The notes under the pieces are model-generated. The model searched no databases and had not been told where the DNA came from. It saw nothing but the letters and a program-made list of their open reading frames with translations. A stretch of DNA of 64,000 bases from Lutimonas halocynthiae (GTDB lineage: Bacteria > Bacteroidota > Bacteroidia > Flavobacteriales > Flavobacteriaceae). This document shows, piece after piece, positions 55,601 through 62,290 of the stretch. The stretch is from assembly GCF_030409835.1 (NCBI RefSeq), contig NZ_JAUFQO010000016.1, positions 718,263 to 782,262 of the forward strand, in the 5' to 3' direction. The translations under genes and the position numbers were made by a program. Within the stretch, counting starts at the first letter, position 1, and each line of letters starts with the position of its first letter.

Positions 55601-56320
55601 AAAGGCTCAAATAGTGAAAGAGAAATGGCCAACGCCATGTATTTGGCTGGATTTGACGTCAAGGATGTTCACATGACTGATCTTATTAGTGGAAGAGAAA
55701 CGCTGGAAGACATTCAGTTTATTGGCGCTGTGGGTGGCTTTTCTAATTCTGATGTTTTAGGTTCCGCTAAAGGCTGGGCAGGCGCTTTCTTATATAACGA
55801 AACCGCTAATAAAACATTGAAAAAATTCTTTGATAGAGAAGATACTTTATCTGTTGGTATCTGTAATGGGTGTCAATTGTTTATTGAATTAGAAATGATC
55901 AATCCTGATCATATGGCTAAGCCTAAAATGCTGCATAATGATTCGTACAAACATGAAAGTGGTTTTACTTCGGTAAAGATTCAGGAAAACAATTCTGTGA
56001 TGCTATCAAGTTTAGAAGGACTTACATTAGGTGTTTGGATGTCGCATGGAGAGGGTAAATTCAGCTTTCCTTATGAAGAGTCTAAATATAATATTATAGC
56101 AAAATATGGCTATGAAGGCTATCCTGCAAATCCAAATGGCTCTGACTTTAACACAGCTATGATGGCAAGTGATGACGGACGTCATCTTGTAATGATGCCA
56201 CATATTGAGCGCTCTATTTTCCAATGGAACTGGGCCAATTATCCTGAAAACAGAAATGATGAAGTAAGCCCTTGGATAGAGGCTTTTGTCAATGCTCGTA
56301 AATGGATCGAGACCAAATAA
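52664..56320 (+). CDS. purL: Phosphoribosylformylglycinamidine synthase, single-chain PurL
   Basis: A 1218-residue cytosolic enzyme of purine synthesis. It converts FGAR to FGAM using ATP and glutamine. Layout: N-terminal PurS-like domain (about 1-140), linker, two AIRS-like ATP domains (SEHCRHKIFNGTFVIDG; ETHNFPTTVEPFNGAATGSG; GVMALDFQGQSG; GKDSLSMKQKY; AGHDISAGGMLTTLLEMCF) and a glutaminase domain with nucleophile C1067 in GICNGCQ and His/Glu near the end (MPHIERSIFQW). This is the large fused form, not the PurS/L/Q set. A terminator follows. Confidence 0.97.
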   Translation: MIYFFTQNQTVFAVSSPSKIDEKDIGKLTWLFGNAEKLNEISIEGSFIGPRKEMISPWSTNAVEITQNMGISGILRIEEFFKTSEEAPVFDPMIQHHYKQLDQELFTVDLSPEEIKEINDIAAYNKAEGLALNKEEITYLDDLALKLGRKLTDSEIFGFSQVNSEHCRHKIFNGTFVIDGKEQADSLFKMIKKTSIENPNTIVSAYKDNVAFIEGPVIEQFAPKTSDKPDYYQNKKIKSVISLKAETHNFPTTVEPFNGAATGSGGEIRDRLAGGKGSLPLAGTAVYMTPYSRLSKNRSWENMTERKWLYQTPIELLIKASNGASDFGNKFGQPLISGSLYTFEHEEHERKLGFDKVIMLAGGIGYGKEDDSLKDKPKKGDNIILLGGDNYRIGMGGAAVSSADTGEFNTAITLNAVQRSNPEMQKRVANTIRGMVEGEVNKIVSIHDHGAGGHLNCLSELVEDTGGLIDLDALPVGDKTLSSKEIIGNESQERMGLVINGRDLDYLHRIADRERSPIYDVGKVTDNFRFTFKSEKNGSKPMDFDLADMFGSSPQTIMTDRSLNRKYAALEYNVAQVYEDAKNVLQLEAVACKDWLTNKVDRCVGGKVAKQQCAGSLQLPLNDVGVMALDFQGQSGIATSIGHAVASSLIDERAGSKNAIAESLTNIVWAPLKEGLKSVSLSANWMWPCRNEGEDARLYNAVEAVSDFSIALGINVPTGKDSLSMKQKYQDEEVIAPGTVIISAAGECSDIQNVIEPVFSSAQNNKIYYLDFSQDEFHLGGSSFAQIRNAVGSETPDIKDPAYFKACFNAVQELINKNLLLAGHDISAGGMLTTLLEMCFAENNLGAKIDLSKLNETDMAKVLFSEKSGVIIQSNGSSAVEEILNREAVSYIEIGTALASDTLEITNFDLSFDIATYRDYWYTTSYLLDKEQTANNLAEDRFNNYKYQPLNYIFPENYSGKLPVIDTEKARPKAAVIREKGSNSEREMANAMYLAGFDVKDVHMTDLISGRETLEDIQFIGAVGGFSNSDVLGSAKGWAGAFLYNETANKTLKKFFDREDTLSVGICNGCQLFIELEMINPDHMAKPKMLHNDSYKHESGFTSVKIQENNSVMLSSLEGLTLGVWMSHGEGKFSFPYEESKYNIIAKYGYEGYPANPNGSDFNTAMMASDDGRHLVMMPHIERSIFQWNWANYPENRNDEVSPWIEAFVNARKWIETK

Positions 56321-56344
56321 GCTTATTTTTTAAAACAAACAGAC

Positions 56345-56378
56345 ACCGGTTTCTTTCAATAGGAACCGGTTTTTTTTT
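56345..56378 (+). terminator. Rho-independent terminator after purL
   Basis: A 9-bp stem (ACCGGTTTC with GGAACCGGT, one G-U pair) and 8-nt loop, followed by an eight-T run, 24 nt after the purL stop. Confidence 0.9.
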
Positions 56379-56452
56379 GTACTTGAATCTAAGGTTAAGT
56401 CATTAACATCAATTAAAAATATTTGAACAGGACTTTCGATCGATACCTGATA

Positions 56453-56479
56453 AATAAAAAACCTTATTTGGAATAAGGT
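56453..56479 (-). terminator. Rho-independent terminator after GT39 gene
   Basis: On the minus strand ACCTTATT-CCA-AATAAGGT forms a perfect 8-bp stem that runs into TTTTTTATTT. It lies 40 nt after the GT39 stop. A second 8-bp inverted repeat (AAAGAACA / TGTTCTTT, 56490-56516) sits directly after the stop. Confidence 0.8.
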
Positions 56480-56518
56480 CAAAGCCTCAAAAGAACAATG
56501 AACTAAAATGTTCTTTCT

Positions 56519-58000
56519 TTACTTGTATTTTACACATTGATAAACCAAATATTTCCTCAAAGTCTTTCCCTTTTTATTTGTAATTAGAATTGGTTCTAAT
56601 TGATGGATTTCTTCGAAATAATTCTCGAGTTGATCAGGTGCCTTGGTTGATTTATCCAGGTTCTTAAAGCGTCGATCGGAATCGATGAAAATGGCATTCT
56701 TACCTTTTAACATAGTCAAATCATCATGAACAACTGAAAACTGTAAGCCATGTGCGCCAATCACATTACCTGAATAGACTTCTTGATCTAAATAAAAATT
56801 AAGCACGGCTGAAGTCTTATAACCATCATTGGAAAAAATAAAACTATCGGGATATTGCTGACTGATTTTTTCAACTTCAACCGACAATTCTTCCCAGCCA
56901 AACCAAGTATCATCAGACTTAACATTAACAGGATAAAAAACAATTTGAACAAAAAGAAGCGTGTGAAAAATCAAGGACAAAACAACCTGATACCTCAGCA
57001 TTTTATAACTTATATACCTAGCGACTAATACAATAGCAGTGATGTAAGCGGGCATTATCCAATTAAGCTTTACCCAATAAAAAGTAGAAATAGCAAAAAA
57101 GAACAAAATAATGGGTAGCGAGAATGATAGTAGAAACAGCGTTTTGTCATCAGGTATTTTGTAAGTCTTTTTTATTCTTTTCCCAAGCTTAAAAAACACA
57201 AATAACATTGCAGTAAATAATACTGGTAATAAAAGCATTAATTGAGTCGCTAAATTTCCAAAGAAGAACTTCGGTACAATTTGGAACTTGGAAATTGAAG
57301 AGGCCCTTTCAGAGCCTTGAAATTTAAATGACATCCAGTCATTTTCAATATTCCAGATGAAAATGGGTGCAATGGTAATTGCAAAAAAGACTAAGGTTAA
57401 GAACAACTCCTTTGAAAATAAAAAATGTCGATGATTTTTAGAAAAAACAAGAAACGTGATCAAGCCAAACAGAAGAAAAACGGCGGTGTATTTGCTATTA
57501 AAGGACAGGCCTATTAATATTCCGGCTAGAATCCAGTACCTTATCTTGTTTTCAAATAGCGCCTTATACATGACGATCAATGACATGGTCCAAAAAAACA
57601 GTAACGGAACATCAGGGGTTGTATTAATTGATATGACCGTGACCAACAAAGTAGATCCATATAATACTAAAGACCGAATGGTTCTGTTTTTAGATAAGAA
57701 AAAGCTGCTTAAATAATAAAAACCTATAAATGAAAATAAGGTGACAATAAAATCAGTCAGTTTTACTGCAGCAACACTTTTGCCAAAAATAAAACTAAAA
57801 GCTTTGAGCATATAAGCCACCATTGGCGGATGATCAAAATAAGATAATGCCAGGTGCTCGCTATAAAAATAATAATAGGCGTCTTGCGGCATCAAACCCA
57901 TCATTTGATTCACTATAAGCCTAATAACATAGATTGCAATCAAACCCAATAATAAAAACTTACCACCAGATGCATTTACAAACTTATTTATAGAGGTCAT
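56519..58000 (-). CDS. Glycosyltransferase family 39 (ArnT/PMT-like) membrane protein
   Basis: A 493-residue inner-membrane protein with about eleven helices. The first periplasmic loop carries the GT-C acidic motif in MPQDAYYYFYSEHLALSYFD, followed by HPPMVAYMLKAFSFIFGKS. These match the PMT_2/GT39 family that transfers sugars from polyprenyl-phosphate carriers to lipid or protein. The C-terminal 130 residues are soluble. Acceptor unknown. It has its own terminator and no same-strand partner nearby upstream. Confidence 0.87.
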   Translation of the reverse strand: MTSINKFVNASGGKFLLLGLIAIYVIRLIVNQMMGLMPQDAYYYFYSEHLALSYFDHPPMVAYMLKAFSFIFGKSVAAVKLTDFIVTLFSFIGFYYLSSFFLSKNRTIRSLVLYGSTLLVTVISINTTPDVPLLFFWTMSLIVMYKALFENKIRYWILAGILIGLSFNSKYTAVFLLFGLITFLVFSKNHRHFLFSKELFLTLVFFAITIAPIFIWNIENDWMSFKFQGSERASSISKFQIVPKFFFGNLATQLMLLLPVLFTAMLFVFFKLGKRIKKTYKIPDDKTLFLLSFSLPIILFFFAISTFYWVKLNWIMPAYITAIVLVARYISYKMLRYQVVLSLIFHTLLFVQIVFYPVNVKSDDTWFGWEELSVEVEKISQQYPDSFIFSNDGYKTSAVLNFYLDQEVYSGNVIGAHGLQFSVVHDDLTMLKGKNAIFIDSDRRFKNLDKSTKAPDQLENYFEEIHQLEPILITNKKGKTLRKYLVYQCVKYK

Positions 58001-58060
58001 ATATTCGGAATTTTAGCTTAAAATAAATTTAAAAAAAGATATTTATTAATCAGGACTATT

Positions 58061-59344
58061 TTATGTTTTTTGCTTTTTCTTTCGTGCTGCCGGAAAAAGA
58101 ACATTATTTAAAATCAGTCTGTAACCAGGTGAGTTGGGATGCAAATCCAATTCTGTTTTTGGGTCCCCTACTCTGTGTTGGTAATCTTCAGGATCATGTC
58201 CTCCAAAAAAAGTAAACATACCCTTTCCTTTCACACCATGGATATATCTTGCTTCCCCATTGGCATTATTCTGACCCAACACCATCACTGTTGGTTTTAC
58301 CAAAGCTGATTCAAAAGCAGTGGTTTGCCCCATAAAGCCTTTGACTAGTAAAGTGTGATTCTGGCAGAGCATACTCGGAACCATATCCCATTTTGCAGAA
58401 TACTCCTTCAATTCAAAATAATCTTCTGATTTAAGCACTTTTCTTTTCCTTGTTGTATCAATATTAGAAAACTCATACACAACAGGGTTCCTTTCAAGAA
58501 TAAAATCTTTAAAAGCAAAAGTTGGTTCATAAACTATCTTATCCTGATAGGCTCTTTCAGACGGATCTCCATCAAACATCACTTCGCAAATATCCACACC
58601 TTCTGCCGCCAAAGCGATATCAAAACTATCGGTAGCCGAGCACATGGCAAACATAAAACCTCCCCCAAAAACATAATCTCTGATTTTTAGCGCCACATTT
58701 AATTTTTGTTGGGAAACTTTTGCATAACCCATATCAACGGCTCGCTTTTCTGCATTCACCTTTGATTCAATATACCAGGGAGCTGTTCTAAACGCTCCAT
58801 AAAACTTTCCGTATTGACCTGTAAAATCTTCATGATGTAAATGCAACCATTCATATAATAATAACTTATCAGATAGTACCTCCTCATCGTATACTACTTC
58901 ATAAGGAATCTCTGCATATTGTAACACCATTGTTACGGCATCATCCCAGGGTTGCTTATCTTTTGGAGAATAAACCGCAATTTTTGGCGCTTTTTCCAAA
59001 ACAACAGCCTCCATGTTTTGAGATGGGCTGGCGATAAATTCCAATATTTTAACCGCCTCAGTCTCTGAAACTATTTCAAATGAAACACCTCTTATCGTGC
59101 ATTCTCGCCTAAAATCTTCTTGATTCTCTAATAGAAAAGATCCGCCTCTATAATTTAGAAGCCATTGTACCTTTTTCCCTTGAAGTAATGATTGATACGT
59201 AATTCCATAAGCCTTTAAATGATTCTTTTGTGAGGAATCATCCATTGGAATTAACAAATAAGATGCAAAGGAAGGCGTAACAAACAGGAAAAGCAATAAA
59301 CAGTAAAAAAATTGACGCATTTGAAGTCTATTCCTACTAAACAT
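58061..59344 (-). CDS. Exported GATase-like protein (often annotated asparagine synthetase B)
   Basis: A 427-residue exported protein; its signal peptide is MRQFFYCLLLFLFVTPSFA, so initiation may be at ATG 59320 rather than 59344. Flavobacterial relatives are labelled asparagine synthetase B, but I see neither an N-terminal nucleophile Cys2 nor a PP-loop. The segment GGGFMFAMCSATDSFDIALA resembles a class-I glutamine-amidotransferase-like elbow with a cysteine, and FTFFGGHDPEDYQHRVG gives a conserved-looking His. An exported hydrolase or amidase of GATase-like fold is more likely. It follows dnaB by 20 nt. Confidence 0.72.
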   Translation of the reverse strand: MFSRNRLQMRQFFYCLLLFLFVTPSFASYLLIPMDDSSQKNHLKAYGITYQSLLQGKKVQWLLNYRGGSFLLENQEDFRRECTIRGVSFEIVSETEAVKILEFIASPSQNMEAVVLEKAPKIAVYSPKDKQPWDDAVTMVLQYAEIPYEVVYDEEVLSDKLLLYEWLHLHHEDFTGQYGKFYGAFRTAPWYIESKVNAEKRAVDMGYAKVSQQKLNVALKIRDYVFGGGFMFAMCSATDSFDIALAAEGVDICEVMFDGDPSERAYQDKIVYEPTFAFKDFILERNPVVYEFSNIDTTRKRKVLKSEDYFELKEYSAKWDMVPSMLCQNHTLLVKGFMGQTTAFESALVKPTVMVLGQNNANGEARYIHGVKGKGMFTFFGGHDPEDYQHRVGDPKTELDLHPNSPGYRLILNNVLFPAARKKKQKT

Positions 59345-59364
59345 GGAGATTTTAATTTCTATTA

Positions 59365-60885
59365 TTAAAATGGAACGTCATCATCCTTGTCCATATTACC
59401 AAATGCATCATTGGCGCTTGTAAAATTACTTGGTGAAACCTGCCCGGCATTCATTGAAGATTGGAACTCTGTCTCAAAACCTTCATCAAGATTTGCAAAC
59501 TTGGCAAGTCTGCCAATAAATTTCATCCTGATATTTTCTAAACCACCATTACGGTGTTTTGCAACAATAAATTCTGCCTGGCCGTCGCATGGGGTTCTCT
59601 CATCATCATCCCACTCAGTGAGGCCATAATATTCAGGTCTATAAATGAATGATACAATATCAGCATCCTGTTCGATCGCTCCAGATTCCCTAAGGTCAGA
59701 AAGCAAAGGTCGTTTACTACCTCCCCTTGTTTCCACAGCCCTCGAAAGTTGAGATAGTGCAATTACAGGAACACTTAATTCCTTTGCTAAAGCTTTTAAA
59801 TTCCTGGAAATTGTAGAAATCTCTTGTTCACGATTTCCTGAACTCTTTGTTGATGAACCTGCTGTCATGAGCTGAAGGTAGTCAATAATAACACACCTAA
59901 CGTTGTGTTGAGAAACCAATCTTCTGGCTTTAGCTCTAAGGTCAAATACAGAAAGAGACGGTGTATCATCAATAAAAATTGGAGCGTCAGATAATTTTTT
60001 AACCTTCACATTTAATGCCTCCCATTCATAGGTTTCAAGATTTCCTTTTCTTAGCTTTTCAGAAGAAATTCCTGTTTCACTTGAAATCATTCTTGTTATA
60101 AGCTGCACCGACGACATCTCCAACGAAAATATGGCAACAGGAATATCAAAATCTATAGCCATATTTTTAGCCATTGACATCACAAAAGCAGTTTTACCCA
60201 TACCAGGTCTTGCAGCTAAAATCACAAGATCTGAAGGCTGCCAACCTGAAGTGAGCTGATCAAGCTTGCTGAAACCTGTTGCGACGCCACTCATTCCTTC
60301 CTGATTAGAAATTTCTTCTATCTTCTTCAATGCCTGCGTTACAAGATTGTGGGCTGCTTCAGAACTTTTTTTCAAATTACCTTGAGTAATATCAAAAAGT
60401 TTAGTTTCAGCTTCATCTAATAAATCAAAGACATCAACTGTCTCATCATATGAATTGGTAATGATTTCACTTGAAATCGTTATCAGCCTGCGCTGTATAT
60501 ATTTTTGAAGGATAATTCTTGCATGGAATTCTATATGGGCTGCTGAAGAAACTTTCTGACTTAGGTTAATCAAATAAAAGTCACCACCAACAGCTTCTAG
60601 TTTTTCATCTTTTTTTAATTGATTCGAAACTGTGAGTAAATCAATTGGTTCAGAATTTTCAAAAAGACTAAAAATAGCATTATAAATAAACTGGTGTGCA
60701 GGTTTATAAAATGCATCTGCGTGTATAATATCAATAACATCATCAACACCTTTCTTATCGATCATCATAGCACCAAGAACAGCCTCTTCAAGATCTAACG
60801 CCTGTGGCGGGATCTTGCCTTGTTCAAGGTTTATTATGGTCCCTTTTCCTTTGTTATTATATGATACTGACTTTGCTGATTCCAT
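59365..60885 (-). CDS. dnaB: Replicative DNA helicase DnaB
   Basis: A 506-residue hexameric helicase that opens the replication fork. The N-terminal domain starts IPPQALDLEEAVLGAMMIDK. The RecA-like motor has Walker A ARPGMGKTAFVMS (from about residue 225), the segment PVAIFSLEMSSVQLITRMIS and Walker B CVIIDYLQLM, then LSQLSRAVETRGGSKRPLLS and SGAIEQDADIVSFIYRPEYY. No intein is present. A TAnnTTTG element ends only 5 nt ahead of the ATG, so the message may be leaderless. Confidence 0.97.
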   Translation of the reverse strand: MESAKSVSYNNKGKGTIINLEQGKIPPQALDLEEAVLGAMMIDKKGVDDVIDIIHADAFYKPAHQFIYNAIFSLFENSEPIDLLTVSNQLKKDEKLEAVGGDFYLINLSQKVSSAAHIEFHARIILQKYIQRRLITISSEIITNSYDETVDVFDLLDEAETKLFDITQGNLKKSSEAAHNLVTQALKKIEEISNQEGMSGVATGFSKLDQLTSGWQPSDLVILAARPGMGKTAFVMSMAKNMAIDFDIPVAIFSLEMSSVQLITRMISSETGISSEKLRKGNLETYEWEALNVKVKKLSDAPIFIDDTPSLSVFDLRAKARRLVSQHNVRCVIIDYLQLMTAGSSTKSSGNREQEISTISRNLKALAKELSVPVIALSQLSRAVETRGGSKRPLLSDLRESGAIEQDADIVSFIYRPEYYGLTEWDDDERTPCDGQAEFIVAKHRNGGLENIRMKFIGRLAKFANLDEGFETEFQSSMNAGQVSPSNFTSANDAFGNMDKDDDVPF

Positions 60886-60889
60886 GTGG

Positions 60890-60897
60890 CAAATGTA
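60890..60897 (-). promoter_or_regulatory. Candidate -7 element abutting dnaB start
   Basis: TACATTTG on the minus strand matches TAnnTTTG but lies 5-12 nt ahead of the dnaB ATG, so a transcript would begin at or beside the start codon. A TTG is 14 nt further upstream (60912-60914). Either dnaB mRNA is leaderless or the match is chance. Confidence 0.4.
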
Positions 60898-60938
60898 AAT
60901 GTTTAGCAGTGCAAACCGCTTCTTAAAGCCTATTTAAA

Positions 60939-60957
60939 GTTAACAATTATTGTTAAC
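60939..60957. repeat. 19-bp palindrome in the dnaB / DUF3810 intergenic region
   Basis: GTTAACAATTATTGTTAAC has perfect 9-bp arms around a single T. A 10-mer TTGTTAATAA related to its right arm occurs at 60968-60977 and again at 61132-61141, same direction. The 287-nt gap between the divergent genes otherwise holds only AT-rich sequence. It may be an operator or a replication-related site. Confidence 0.5.
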
Positions 60958-61172
60958 AGTAGAATCCTTGTTAATAAAGTCTGTGCAATAACGCGATTCT
61001 AAAAATTGGGCGATGAGCTGTTTACTGAACTCCTTGTATTCTCAAAAACTTAATAAATTAGTTTGCAATTCTTTAGCAATTTCTGAATTCAAATTATATT
61101 CTCAAACTATACAAAAAGTAAATTGTAATTGTTGTTAATAATTTGTTCTTTTGTTCAGAATAATTGCCTGCA

Positions 61173-62255
61173 ATGTATAAAGAAAAAAGAAATATTCTAT
61201 TATCCGTTTTCCTTTTTTTCCAGATTGGAATAGTGGCTTTGCTTTCTAATTATCCTGAGTTCATTGACAGGTTCTATGTGAATGGATTATACCCTGTGAT
61301 TGCAAGTATCTTGAGATTTATTACGGGCTGGGTTCCGTTTTCAATTGGCGATATAATTTATGGAGTTCTGATATTTCTAATATTGCGCTTCCTTTATAAA
61401 TTGATCATGCCAAAAGGCCAGAAACGAAAAAATCTGTTACTACAGTTTCTTGCGGGCGCCTCTGTTTTTTATTTTTGCTTCTATTTATTTTGGGGCTTAA
61501 ACTATTCCAGGAGCCCGATATCAAAAAGTTTTTCTCTTGAAGAAGAGTCTTTCGATATTGAACAGCTTGAATTGATTACAGAAAAAATACTCTTTAAAAC
61601 GAGTAGCTTACAAAAAAGCTTGTCGGGTCATGACACCTTACAAGTAGAAATAAACTATTCTAAGCACAAAATTCTTGAACTTACAAAAATTGGTTATGAT
61701 GAGCTAAGTCAAGATTTTCCTCAATTAGCTTATAACAGGCCATCTATTAAAAAATCGCTATTTAGTCTTCCGCTTACCTATATGGGTTTTTCCGGATATT
61801 TTAATCCCTTATCAGGAGAGGCTCAGGTAGATCATTTAATTCCAAAAATTAATTTACCCTTTACCTGCTCACATGAAGTGGCGCATCAGCTTGGAATTGC
61901 ATCTGAAAGTGAAGCCAATTTTCTTGGATTCTTAGCAGGCACCTACCATAAAGATCCTTATTTTCAATATGCTGCTTATCTTCTGGTCTTGCGATATGCC
62001 TTACTGGATATCCGAAGATATAATAAAGAATTGTTTGATACTTATCTGAAAAGAATACCTAAAGGTGTTTTGAAAAATATGCGTGAGTCAGACATATTCT
62101 GGAAGCAATATGAAAATCCGTTTGAACCGCTTTTCAAAATTTTTTATGACAACTACCTTAAATATAACCAACATAAAGATGGATTAGAAAGCTATAATCA
62201 AATTATGGGCCTGGTCATTTCTTTTGACAAATCTTATCCATTAAATTTTAATTGA
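61173..62255 (+). CDS. DUF3810 membrane zinc-metallopeptidase-like protein
   Basis: A 360-residue protein from ATG 61173; a TTG three codons earlier is less likely. There are three N-terminal membrane helices (ILLSVFLFFQIGIVALLSNY, the WVPFSIGDIIYGVLIFLILR region, LAGASVFYFCFYLFWGLNYS), then a soluble domain with PLTYMGFSGYFNPLSGEAQV and the zinc-protease motif CSHEVAHQLGIASESEANFL (HExxH with a downstream Glu). Predicted integral-membrane metalloprotease; substrate unknown. Divergent from dnaB, and followed 35 nt later by an amidohydrolase gene. Confidence 0.85.
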   Translation: MYKEKRNILLSVFLFFQIGIVALLSNYPEFIDRFYVNGLYPVIASILRFITGWVPFSIGDIIYGVLIFLILRFLYKLIMPKGQKRKNLLLQFLAGASVFYFCFYLFWGLNYSRSPISKSFSLEEESFDIEQLELITEKILFKTSSLQKSLSGHDTLQVEINYSKHKILELTKIGYDELSQDFPQLAYNRPSIKKSLFSLPLTYMGFSGYFNPLSGEAQVDHLIPKINLPFTCSHEVAHQLGIASESEANFLGFLAGTYHKDPYFQYAAYLLVLRYALLDIRRYNKELFDTYLKRIPKGVLKNMRESDIFWKQYENPFEPLFKIFYDNYLKYNQHKDGLESYNQIMGLVISFDKSYPLNFN

Positions 62256-62290
62256 TACATTTGGTTGTACAATTCCATATTCTATTTATA

